A stretch of 64,000 bases of DNA from Ramlibacter agri (GTDB lineage Bacteria; Pseudomonadota; Gammaproteobacteria; Burkholderiales; Burkholderiaceae_C). The position numbers and the translations under genes were made by a program. Shown here one piece after another: positions 7,969-16,984 of the stretch. The stretch covers positions 620,001 through 684,000 of the forward strand of contig NZ_JABBFX010000001.1 of assembly GCF_012927085.1 (NCBI RefSeq). The letters are read 5' to 3'. Positions within the stretch are counted from its first letter, which is position 1. The number at the start of each line of letters is the position of its first letter. The notes under the pieces were generated by a model, which was not told where the DNA came from, did no database searches, and saw only the letters and a list, made by a program, of their open reading frames with translations.

Positions 7969-9467
7969 GAGCACCCGCCTCCTTCCTGCGTCGCAGCGCC
8001 GCGGCCGCCGCGGTGGCGCTGGCGCTCGCGGGCCTGCCGTCGCACGCGCAGCTGCCCGGCATGGGCCAGCCGGGTGACCTGAGCACCGGCGCCGAGCGCA
8101 AGCTGGGCGAGAAGGTGGCGCGCGAGATGTACCGCGACCCGGACTACATCGACGACCCGGTGCTGGTCGAATACGTCCAGGACATCTGGCAGAAGCTGCT
8201 GGCCGGCGCGCGCGCGCGCGGCGAGCTCACCAGCGAGATCGACGAGCGTTTCGCCTGGCAGGTGCTGCTGGGCAAGGACCGCGAGATCAACGCCTTTGCC
8301 GTGCCGGGTGGCTACCTCGGTCTGCAACTCGGCCTGATCGCCATCACCACCACCGCGGACGAACTGGCTTCGGTGCTGGCGCACGAACTGAGCCACGTCA
8401 CGCAGCGCCACATCTCGCGGATGATGGAGCAGCAGAACAAGCAGACGCCGCTGATGATCGCCGGCATGATCCTCGGCGCGCTGGCCGCAAGCCGCAGCCC
8501 GGATGCAGCCGGCGCCCTCCTCACCGGCAGCCAGGCGCTGGCGGCGCAGCAGCAGCTGAACTTCTCGCGCGACATGGAGCGCGAGGCCGACCGCGTCGGC
8601 CTGGGCGTGGCGACCCAGGCGGGCTACTCGCCCAAGGGCTTCGTGAACATGTTCGAGAAGCTGCAGCAGTCGTCGCGCCTGAACGACTTCGGCGCCTTCC
8701 CCTACCTGCGCACCCACCCGCTGACCACCGAGCGGATCGCGGAAATGCAGTCGCGCCAGGAGCTGGCCGGCGCCGCGCCGCCGGTTCCCACGCTCGAACA
8801 CGCGCTGATGGCGGCGCGCTCGCGCGTGATCTCCAATCCGGGGGTCGACGCGCAGCGCTCCTTCCTCGCCGATGCCGACTCCGCCGGGCTGGCCAGCCAG
8901 CCGCGCATGCGCCAGTCCGCGGTGCTGTACGCGGCGACCTATGCCGCCTTCCGCCTGCATGACCGCGCGGCGGTCGCGCGCCTGCTGCCGCGCCTGCATG
9001 CGTCCGTGGCCGGCGATGCCGCCGGCGAGCGCCAGGCGCGGCTGCTGGAAGCCGAAATCGCGCTGGCCACTGGCGACAACGCCCGGGTGCTGAAGCTGGT
9101 GGACCCGAAGTCCGACCACCGTCCGGACCTGCTGTTCGGCGCGCAGGCGCAGGTGCGTTCGGGCCAGGCCAAGGAAGCGTCGGAGCGGCTGCAGACCTGG
9201 GTCAGCCTGCACCCGCGCGACTCCACGGCCTGGGAGGACCTGTCGGCGGCCTACCAGGCCCAGGGCGAGCAGCTGCGCGCGGTGCGGGCCGATGCCGAAG
9301 CGCAGGCCGCCCACCTGGACTACACGGCGGCGCTGGACCGCCTGAAGGCGGCGCAGGACCTCGCGCGCAAGGGCGCGGCGCGCAGCGATTACATCGAGGC
9401 TTCGATCATCGACACCCGCGCGCGCGAGATGCAGTCACTTGTGCGCGAACAGGCGCTCGAGCGCTGA
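7965..9467 (+). CDS. M48 family metalloprotease with TPR tail, BepA-like
   Basis: A 500-residue periplasmic protease. A TTG start, overlapping the previous stop (TTGA), gives a 28-residue signal peptide ending SHA-Q. The M48 zinc motif HELSH is at 140-144, and the downstream zinc ligand lies in SRDMEREADRVGLG. From about 270 onwards the sequence is a helical TPR-like repeat region, as in BepA/YfgC, which assists or degrades outer-membrane proteins such as LptD at the BAM complex. Length and domain order match BepA (487 residues in E. coli). The 3' end overlaps the convergent holin-like gene by 33 bp. Confidence 0.9.
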   Translation: MRAPASFLRRSAAAAAVALALAGLPSHAQLPGMGQPGDLSTGAERKLGEKVAREMYRDPDYIDDPVLVEYVQDIWQKLLAGARARGELTSEIDERFAWQVLLGKDREINAFAVPGGYLGLQLGLIAITTTADELASVLAHELSHVTQRHISRMMEQQNKQTPLMIAGMILGALAASRSPDAAGALLTGSQALAAQQQLNFSRDMEREADRVGLGVATQAGYSPKGFVNMFEKLQQSSRLNDFGAFPYLRTHPLTTERIAEMQSRQELAGAAPPVPTLEHALMAARSRVISNPGVDAQRSFLADADSAGLASQPRMRQSAVLYAATYAAFRLHDRAAVARLLPRLHASVAGDAAGERQARLLEAEIALATGDNARVLKLVDPKSDHRPDLLFGAQAQVRSGQAKEASERLQTWVSLHPRDSTAWEDLSAAYQAQGEQLRAVRADAEAQAAHLDYTAALDRLKAAQDLARKGAARSDYIEASIIDTRAREMQSLVREQALER

Positions 9468-9791
9468 CTCGATCACGATGCCCAGCGCCGAATAGAGCAG
9501 CGAGCCGACGAGCGCGCCGACGAAGCCGCGCACGTGGAAGCCGTCCAGCACGGTGGCCGCCGCCCAGAACAGCAAGGCGTTGATGACGAACAGGAACAGG
9601 CCCAGCGTCACCACGGTCACCGGCAGCGTCAGGACCACCAGGACCGGACGCACCACGGCATTCAGCAGGCCGATGACGACCACCGCGATCAGCGCGCTGC
9701 TGTAGCTGGACACCTGCACGCCGCTGTACATGTAGGCGACGAACAGCAGGGCCGACGCGCTGAGCAGCCACTTGGAGATGAGCTTCAGCAT
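9435..9791 (-). CDS. Small phage-holin-like membrane protein (Phage_holin_4_2 type)
   Basis: A 118-residue protein that is almost entirely membrane-embedded, with four hydrophobic segments and only short loops. NAVVRPVLVVLTLPVTVVTLG with a following FxxNALLF pattern is typical of the YvlD / Phage_holin_4_2 family, widespread in non-phage chromosomal contexts. Function is unknown; despite the name there is no prophage gene near it. Its 3' end lies within the last codons of the protease gene on the other strand. Confidence 0.87.
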   Translation of the reverse strand: MLKLISKWLLSASALLFVAYMYSGVQVSSYSSALIAVVVIGLLNAVVRPVLVVLTLPVTVVTLGLFLFVINALLFWAAATVLDGFHVRGFVGALVGSLLYSALGIVIESALERLFAHK

Positions 9792-9824
9792 GGGCGCAGA
9801 GGATACACGCCCCGGCGCCCGGGA

Positions 9825-10277
9825 TCAGCCGATCAGGTTGGCCGTCGTGAGGGCGAAGCTGAAGCGCGGCTCGCCGTCCGGCCCGAACAGCAGCATGGCT
9901 GCCAGGCCCATGATGGCGCCCGGCTGCCAGCGCCCGGCCGAGGGGCTGTCCTGCGTCTTCGGCCGGCGCACGTCCAGCACCTGCTCGGTGCTGTGTTCCG
10001 CCATCAGCAGGCGCGTCAGTTCCGGCAGCGGTCCGCGGGCCAGCACCGGCGTGACCACGTCGCCGCGCGCCTGCAGGTCGGGGATGACCTGGTCGAACAG
10101 CTTGTCGGCCCATTTCGAGCGCCAGTTCTCGCGGGCCGAATGGCTGACCCACTTGCTGATGCGGTGGGTCATGCGCGGCGCGCAGGCCACCACCACCCAA
10201 TGCGTCACGGCCTCGGGCGGCGGCAACTGCTGCCGCAGCCAGGCGGCGTCGTCGACATACACGATGATCTTGTTCAT
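9825..10277 (-). CDS. Conserved-looking protein of unknown function
   Basis: A 150-residue cytosolic protein I do not recognise. It begins MNKIIVYVDDAAWLRQQL, reminiscent of the first strand of universal-stress-like or Rossmann-like folds, and has no signal peptide or clear membrane helix. RKSW-type basic residues occur in RISKWVSHSARENWRSKW. The tail has a short hydrophobic run, GAIMGLAAMLLFG. ATG 10277 is chosen over 10292 because an AGGAG lies 6 bases upstream of it. It lies 18 bp after terC on the same strand and so probably shares the riboswitch-controlled transcript. Confidence 0.75.
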   Translation of the reverse strand: MNKIIVYVDDAAWLRQQLPPPEAVTHWVVVACAPRMTHRISKWVSHSARENWRSKWADKLFDQVIPDLQARGDVVTPVLARGPLPELTRLLMAEHSTEQVLDVRRPKTQDSPSAGRWQPGAIMGLAAMLLFGPDGEPRFSFALTTANLIG

Positions 10278-10295
10278 GGGAGCTCCTTGCACGGC

Positions 10296-10982
10296 TCAAC
10301 TCGCGGCAGCGCGGCGGCGGGCAGTACGTGCCGCCCACCATCCGGCGCCCAGGACGCCCGCGATGCACAGAGCATACGTGCTCCAGCGCGCGGCTGCATG
10401 GGGATCGAACACGGCGTCCAGCAGCGGCTCGCCGACGATCATCCTGGCGGCCGTATAGGCCAGCACCGCGGCGCCCGCCTGGATGATCATGGGGAAGCGC
10501 TCCACCAGCCGCAGGACGACGCGGCTGCCGAACACCACGATAGGCACGCTGATCAGCAGCCCGACCACCACCAGGTCGATGGCCCCGTGCGCCGCGCCGG
10601 CCACGCCGAGCACGTTGTCGATGCCCATGAGGGCGTCGGCGATGACGATGGTCTTCATGGCGCCCCAGAAGGTGCTGGCCATGGGGCCGTGGTCTTCGCC
10701 GCCGGCGTCGTCGGCGAGCAGGCGGTAGGCGATCCACAGCAGGCCGAGGCCGCCCACCAGCATCAGGCCGGGCACCTGCAGCAGCCAGACCACGCCCACC
10801 GTCATCAGCGTGCGGACGACGATGGCGCCCATCGTGCCCCAGACGATGGCCTTCTTCTGCAAGTCCTTGGGCAGGTTGCGCGCGGCCAGCGCGATGACGA
10901 TGGCGTTGTCGCCCGCCAGCACGAGGTCGATGAGGACGATGGCGGCGAGGGCAGACCACCAGTCGGCGGAGAGAAATTCCAT
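10296..10982 (-). CDS. TerC-family membrane protein, probable Mn2+ exporter
   Basis: A 228-residue membrane protein with seven hydrophobic segments. The TerC signatures are present: LIDLVLAGDNAIVIALAARN (18-37) and a second acidic motif, ADALMGIDNVLGVAGAAHG. Members such as Alx/MeeF export manganese, including in the metallation of exported proteins. The gene is preceded by a yybP-ykoY riboswitch, which senses Mn2+, supporting manganese export rather than tellurite resistance. Start at ATG 10982 is set by the GGAG 8 bases upstream; the frame runs further upstream but there it overlaps the riboswitch region. It is read together with the 150-residue gene downstream. Confidence 0.92.
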   Translation of the reverse strand: MEFLSADWWSALAAIVLIDLVLAGDNAIVIALAARNLPKDLQKKAIVWGTMGAIVVRTLMTVGVVWLLQVPGLMLVGGLGLLWIAYRLLADDAGGEDHGPMASTFWGAMKTIVIADALMGIDNVLGVAGAAHGAIDLVVVGLLISVPIVVFGSRVVLRLVERFPMIIQAGAAVLAYTAARMIVGEPLLDAVFDPHAAARWSTYALCIAGVLGAGWWAARTARRRAAAS

Positions 10983-11041
10983 GCACGAGGCTCCGAGAGA
11001 TGCAAGACATCCCGGGCGGGGCTGGAACGAGGCAGGGGGCC

Positions 11042-11182
11042 GAAGGGGCAAAGTGCTTCGTTCCGGTCCCGCTGCCGGGTCCGGTCACGAAGGTCTTGCT
11101 CGGCGCGCTATGCGCGCGCCCGGCGGGCCGGAAGCTGAAAGCTTCGTCCTGACGACCCGTCGACTGGGAGCTACTCCCCTTC
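11042..11182 (-). ncRNA. yybP-ykoY manganese riboswitch upstream of terC
   Basis: In the terC orientation the leader shows the yybP-ykoY consensus: GAAGGGGAGTAGC at the 5' end, GGTCGTCAGGACG in the middle, a GACC...CCGGA segment, and CACTTTGCCCCTTC at the 3' end. The terminal 7-bp P1 helix pairs GAAGGGG (11176-11182) with CCCCTTC (11042-11048). This class binds Mn2+ and turns on manganese-export genes. The expression platform would be the 59 bases up to the terC start, which include the GGAG SD at 10991-10994; no U-tract terminator is obvious, so control of translation is more likely. Confidence 0.92.
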
Positions 11183-11190
11183 TGCGGCGA

Positions 11191-11199
11191 ATTATCACA
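11191..11199 (-). promoter_or_regulatory. Extended -10 promoter for terC
   Basis: Reading towards terC, TGTGATAAT is an extended -10 element (TGn followed by GATAAT, 5 of 6 to consensus). A start about 7 bases downstream falls at roughly 11183, exactly the 5' edge of the riboswitch. The -35 region (TGTCCA, 17-bp spacing) is weak, as expected with an extended -10. Confidence 0.6.
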
Positions 11200-11246
11200 C
11201 AGGCCCGGCCCACTGGACAGCGCGGCGCTATCATGCGCGTCCCCTT

Positions 11247-11693
11247 ATGGCCGGAATCCACATCACCGACATCGAAGCCGCCATCAATTTCTGGCGCGAG
11301 CGCAAGCCGTCGCCGGACGGCGTGACCTTGGCGCCCGAGCTGCGGGCGCTGGCGGAGGTGTATGCGCTGATGGTCTTCCACCACGAGGACGAGGCGGATG
11401 AGCGCGGCTTCCCGGCTGCCGCCTACGCCGCCTGGAAGACCTGGTTCGACACGCTGCCGGACACGCCCTGCATCGCCATCTGCTCCACCAGCCAGGGCGA
11501 CGATTCCTGCAAGGGCTGCGGGCGCAGCTTCGAGGAAGTGCAGCGCTGGACCGAGATGAGCCCCTCCGAGAAGCGCCAGGTCTGGCGCCGCATCACGCTG
11601 GAAGGCAGCTCCTGGCGCTTCAACCGCTACGCCGAGCGGGCGGCCGAAGGGCCTGCGCCGGCACCCACGCCCACACCGGCGCCGAAGGACTGA
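11247..11693 (+). CDS. DUF3717 + DUF1289 protein
   Basis: A 148-residue protein made of two small modules. Residues 1-65 resemble DUF3717 (IHITDIEAAINFWRERKPSP opening). Residues 75-115 match DUF1289, with four cysteines at C75, C79, C88 and C91 followed by GRSFEEVQRW and a helix ending in WRRI; these probably bind zinc or an Fe-S cluster. The tail is a PAPTPTPAP linker. DUF1289 proteins have no firmly established function. It faces terC divergently and is followed after 6 bp by the DUF2007 gene. Confidence 0.85.
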   Translation: MAGIHITDIEAAINFWRERKPSPDGVTLAPELRALAEVYALMVFHHEDEADERGFPAAAYAAWKTWFDTLPDTPCIAICSTSQGDDSCKGCGRSFEEVQRWTEMSPSEKRQVWRRITLEGSSWRFNRYAERAAEGPAPAPTPTPAPKD

Positions 11694-11699
11694 TCCTCC

Positions 11700-11999
11700 A
11701 TGCGGCGCGTGACGAAAGCTCCCAACATCGCGATCGCCACGCTCTGGGCCGACACCTTGACGCAGGCCGGCATCGCAGCCAGCGTGCAGCGGCAATTCCT
11801 CTCCAGCGTGGCCGGCGAGATCCCGCCGGACCAGTGCCTGCCGGAGATCTGGGTGCTGCACGACGAGCAGGAAGCCGCGGCGCGCGCGCTGCTGCGGGAC
11901 TTGACGCACCTGCCGCAACGGCGCTGGCGCTGCGCCTGCGGCGAGCTGGTGGAGGGTGGGTTCGAGTCGTGCTGGAATTGCGGCCGGCCGATGCCCTAG
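11700..11999 (+). CDS. DUF2007-type signal-transducing protein with zinc ribbon
   Basis: A 99-residue protein. Residues 1-70 fit the DUF2007 (GlnB-like 'putative signal transducing') pattern: NIAIATLWADTLTQAGIAAS, then PEIWVLHDEQEAAARALL. The C-terminus is a zinc ribbon with C78, C80, C91 and C94 (CAC...CWNC). Such proteins are cytosolic and poorly characterised. It is probably co-transcribed with the DUF1289 gene and ends 3 bp from the stop of yaeQ on the opposite strand. Confidence 0.82.
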   Translation: MRRVTKAPNIAIATLWADTLTQAGIAASVQRQFLSSVAGEIPPDQCLPEIWVLHDEQEAAARALLRDLTHLPQRRWRCACGELVEGGFESCWNCGRPMP

Positions 12000-12002
12000 G
12001 GG

Positions 12003-12563
12003 CTATTTCCAGCGAACCGGCTCGATGTCGACGTGCCGGGATCCATCTCCCAGCATCAGCACGCCTTCCTGGATCGTCGCCTGCAGCTGCATGCTGCGCT
12101 GGGCGAGTTGCGCGAGCTCCTGCGAGGCGATCGTGGGAATGCGGAAGACCGACAGGTTCTCCAGCCGCGTCAGCTTGGTCTCGATCCCGCGCCACCACAC
12201 TTCGGCCGCGTGATGGAAGCAATAGACAGCCGCCTGGTCCGACTTGCGGCTGGCCTTGGTGATCGCCACTTCGTCGGGCTGGCCGACTTCGATCCACAGG
12301 CGGGTCTGGCCGGTGAAATCGCGCAACCATACGTCCGGATTTTCCGGGTCGCTCAGGCCCGCGCCGAAGGCAAGCGTGCCGTCGCCGCCCAGCACGGTCT
12401 GCAAGGTGTGCGCGTGGAAGGCGAGCGCGACGAGGCGCACCATCATGCGCTCGTCGGTTTCGCTCGGGTGGCGCGCCAGCGTGAGCGCGTGGTCGGCGTA
12501 GTAGCCGTGGTCGATGTCGGCCACGGCGAGGTTCGCCTTGAAGATGGTGGACTTGAGGGCCAC
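12003..12563 (-). CDS. yaeQ: YaeQ family protein
   Basis: A 186-residue, full-length YaeQ. It opens MALKSTIFKANLAVADIDHG and contains the family blocks RHPSETDERMMVRLVALAFH, WIEVGQPDE and KASRKSDQAAVYCF. YaeQ has a PD-(D/E)XK nuclease-like fold (the GQPDE...K residues correspond to the core); its function is not established, although it was once proposed to compensate for RfaH loss. It starts 3 bp after the purB stop, so the two form an operon. Single cytosolic domain. Confidence 0.93.
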   Translation of the reverse strand: MALKSTIFKANLAVADIDHGYYADHALTLARHPSETDERMMVRLVALAFHAHTLQTVLGGDGTLAFGAGLSDPENPDVWLRDFTGQTRLWIEVGQPDEVAITKASRKSDQAAVYCFHHAAEVWWRGIETKLTRLENLSVFRIPTIASQELAQLAQRSMQLQATIQEGVLMLGDGSRHVDIEPVRWK

Positions 12564-12566
12564 GCG

Positions 12567-14714
<2,148 letters not shown>

Positions 14715-14722
14715 TCAAAAGC

Positions 14723-14750
14723 AAAACGGCGGCCCTTTGGCCGCCGTTTT
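14723..14750 (+). terminator. Rho-independent terminator after the GST gene
   Basis: A perfect 12-bp stem, AAAACGGCGGCC / GGCCGCCGTTTT, around a 4-base loop CTTT, with its A- and T-runs on the two arms. The arrangement can stop transcription from either direction and separates the GST gene from the convergent gpx gene. Confidence 0.9.
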
Positions 14751-14979
14751 GACTGGAGAAAAGTGCCGCGAAGCGCCCCTAGACGAAGGAGGGAGGGAGG
14801 GAGGAGGAGAAGAGTCGCCTCGGGGTTTGCATCCGGCGCACAGGGGCCCGGACGGCTTCGCAGCAGCAAAAACGGGAATTTGCCTCCCTCTCTTGCTTTA
14901 TCTGAGTCCAGCGTCGGGCTGGAGGTTCCCAATGGAAACGCAGCGCGTAGTAAATTTTTGTGAAGCGTGGCTCAGCCGT
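14751..14979. other. Non-coding spacer with a G-run
   Basis: A 229-bp stretch between the terminator and the end of the glutathione peroxidase gene. I find no gene, tRNA or family-like reading frame. The one notable element is a purine run at 14787-14810 with three GGG and three GG tracts separated by single A residues. Confidence 0.5.
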
Positions 14980-15552
14980 TCAGCGGCGCGCCAGTTCACG
15001 CTGCAACGCCAGCACCAGCGCCGGGTCGTCCGGCCGCGTCAGGCTGCTGTAGTTGTCGACCACCTTGCCGTCGCGGGAAATCAGGTACTTGTGGAAATTC
15101 CACAGCGGCGCCCGCCCGGTCTGCGCCGCCAGTTCCTTGAACAACGGATTGGCGTCGTCGCCCCGCACTGCGGACTTGGAGAACATGGGGAACTTGACCC
15201 CGAAGGTGTTCTCGCAGAAATCCGCGATGTCCTTGTTGCTGCCGGTCTCCTGGGCGAAGTCGTTCGAGGGGAAGCCCAGCACCACCAGCCCCGCGTCGTG
15301 GTATTGGGCGTGCAGCTTCTCCAATGCTTCGTACTGCGGCGTGAAGCCGCAGAAGCTGGCCGTGTTCACCACCAGCAACACCTTGCCCGAGTACTGGCAC
15401 AGGTTCTGCGGTGCCTCGTCCTGCAGCCGCGGGAAGGTGTGCTGCAGCAGCACGGGGCAGGCCGTGGCGGCTGGCGCGGCGGGCGGAGCTGCGGGCACGG
15501 GGCCGGCAAGCGCGGCTGCGGCGACCAGGACCCAGGCAGTCAAGCTCTTCAT
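14980..15552 (-). CDS. Glutathione peroxidase, exported
   Basis: A 190-residue thiol peroxidase with a signal peptide (MKSLTAWVLVAAAALAGPVP, cleavage near AAP), which places it in the periplasm. The peroxidatic cysteine is C68 in NTASFCGFTPQY, the position of selenocysteine in animal enzymes. LGFPSNDFAQETGSN holds the catalytic Gln region and PLWNFHKYL the catalytic Trp-Asn. Bacterial cysteine forms reduce organic hydroperoxides, often with thioredoxin. ATG 15552 is used because upstream starts would bury the signal peptide. A small hairpin (CCCCG-TGAAA-CGGGG, 15561-15575) lies just upstream of the start. Confidence 0.92.
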   Translation of the reverse strand: MKSLTAWVLVAAAALAGPVPAAPPAAPAATACPVLLQHTFPRLQDEAPQNLCQYSGKVLLVVNTASFCGFTPQYEALEKLHAQYHDAGLVVLGFPSNDFAQETGSNKDIADFCENTFGVKFPMFSKSAVRGDDANPLFKELAAQTGRAPLWNFHKYLISRDGKVVDNYSSLTRPDDPALVLALQRELARR

Positions 15553-15653
15553 TGGGACATCCCCGTGAAACGGGGGCATTCTGGACCAAGTCATCGGTCG
15601 GTCACACCCCACCCGCTAAAATCCCGCGTCCGTCGAAAGGCCGCGTTCACGTC

Positions 15654-16502
15654 ATGCTATACCCCGAATTGTTCAAGCAATTGGAGTCCGTCCGCTGGGA
15701 CATGGACAAGGATATCCCCTGGGCGAAGTTCGACGCCTCGCAGCTGTCCGACGAACAGGCTCAGACAATCAAGATGAATGCCATCACCGAATGGTCGGCG
15801 CTGCCGGCCACGGAGATGTTCCTGCGGGACAACCGCAACGACAGCGACTTCTCGGCGTTCATGTCGATCTGGTTCTTCGAGGAGCAGAAGCATTCGCTGG
15901 TGCTGATGGAGTACCTGCGCCGCTTCCGGCCCGACCTGGCGCCCACCGAGCAGGAGCTGCACGAAGTGCGCTTCGAGTTCGAGCCGGCGCCGGCGCTGGA
16001 AACGCTGATGCTGCACTTCTGCGGCGAGATCCGCCTGAACCACTGGTACCGGCGCGCCGCCGAATGGCACACCGAGCCGGTCATCAAGCACATCTACCAG
16101 ACGCTGTCGCAGGACGAGGCGCGCCACGGCGGCGCCTACCTTCGCTACATGAAGCGCGCCATCGGCAACTTCGGCACCGAAGCCAAGGCGGCGTTCGCCA
16201 AGGTGGGCGTGCTGATGGCCAGCGCGCGCCGCACGGCGCAGGCGTTGCATCCGACCAACCTGCACGTGAACAAGGCCCTGTTCCCGCGCGACACGATCCA
16301 GTCGCGCCTGCCCAACCCCGAGTGGCTGGAGCACTGGCTGGACAAGCAGATCCACTTCGACGCGCTGTGGGAAAGCAAGGTGGTCGACCGCATCCTGCAC
16401 AACCTCAGCCTGCTGATGGACCGCAGCTTCAAGACCGTGCAGGAGCTCAATCGCTACCGCAAGGAACTGCAGTCCAGCTTGGTCATTCCCGAGACGGCGT
16501 GA
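15654..16502 (+). CDS. Ferritin-like di-iron protein, acyl-ACP desaturase-like
   Basis: A 282-residue helical protein with the paired di-iron motifs of the ferritin/desaturase superfamily: EEQKH (about 77-81) and DEARH (about 154-158), with additional acidic helices at TEW/ALPATEMF and LHFCGEIRLNHWY. The spacing resembles FA_desaturase_2 (acyl-ACP desaturases) rather than storage ferritin. An oxidation or hydroxylation reaction is likely; the substrate is unknown. It is divergent from gpx, and its TGA overlaps the GTG start of rfaE2 (GTGA). A TAAAAT at 15617-15622 could be its -10. Confidence 0.75.
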   Translation: MLYPELFKQLESVRWDMDKDIPWAKFDASQLSDEQAQTIKMNAITEWSALPATEMFLRDNRNDSDFSAFMSIWFFEEQKHSLVLMEYLRRFRPDLAPTEQELHEVRFEFEPAPALETLMLHFCGEIRLNHWYRRAAEWHTEPVIKHIYQTLSQDEARHGGAYLRYMKRAIGNFGTEAKAAFAKVGVLMASARRTAQALHPTNLHVNKALFPRDTIQSRLPNPEWLEHWLDKQIHFDALWESKVVDRILHNLSLLMDRSFKTVQELNRYRKELQSSLVIPETA

Positions 16503-16984
16503 GCGAACCAGCTTTCCTGAAGAAGATCGTTGGCCGGGCCGATGCCCCGGCGGCGATGGCGGCGCTGTCCGGCCCCGTCGTCTTCACCAACGGCGTGTTC
16601 GACGTGCTGCATCGAGGCCACGTCAGCTATCTCGCGCAAGCCCGCGCCCTGGGCGGCAGCCTGGTGGTGGCGCTGAACACCGACGCCTCCGCGAAGCGCC
16701 TGGGCAAGGGGCCGGACCGCCCGCTCAATGGCGAGCTCGATCGCGCCATCGTCATCGCCGCCCTGGAAGCCGTGAGCCTCGTGACCTTCTTCGATGAGGA
16801 CACGCCGGTGCAGCTGCTGTCGGAGCTGAAGCCGCAGGTCTACGTGAAGGGCGGCGACTACGACATGCGCAAGCTCGCCGAGACCGCGCTGGTGGAAGGC
16901 TATGGCGGCCGCTCGCTGGCGATCCCCTTCGTCGAGGGTTATTCGACGACCGCCTTAGTCGGGCGCATCCGCGCTGGCCGCTGA
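16499..16984 (+). CDS. rfaE2: D-glycero-beta-D-manno-heptose 1-phosphate adenylyltransferase
   Basis: A 161-residue nucleotidyltransferase equal to the C-terminal half of HldE. It joins AMP from ATP to heptose 1-phosphate, the step towards ADP-heptose for the LPS inner core. The cytidylyltransferase-like signature TNGVFDVLHRGH has its H-x-x-H at 38-41, with LVVALNTDASAKRLGKG and KPQVYVKGGDY downstream. A separate rfaE2 implies a separate kinase gene (rfaE1) elsewhere. The GTG start overlaps the upstream TGA, indicating coupling. The last 30 bp overlap the convergent OpgB-like gene. Confidence 0.94.
   Translation: MSEPAFLKKIVGRADAPAAMAALSGPVVFTNGVFDVLHRGHVSYLAQARALGGSLVVALNTDASAKRLGKGPDRPLNGELDRAIVIAALEAVSLVTFFDEDTPVQLLSELKPQVYVKGGDYDMRKLAETALVEGYGGRSLAIPFVEGYSTTALVGRIRAGR

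Noticed and set aside
9435..9791. Prophage signal from the holin-like protein
   Set aside because: No endolysin, capsid, tail, integrase or att-like repeats are near; this family is common in ordinary chromosomes.
10296..10982. Tellurite-resistance function for terC
   Set aside because: No other ter gene is present, and the manganese riboswitch points to Mn2+ export.
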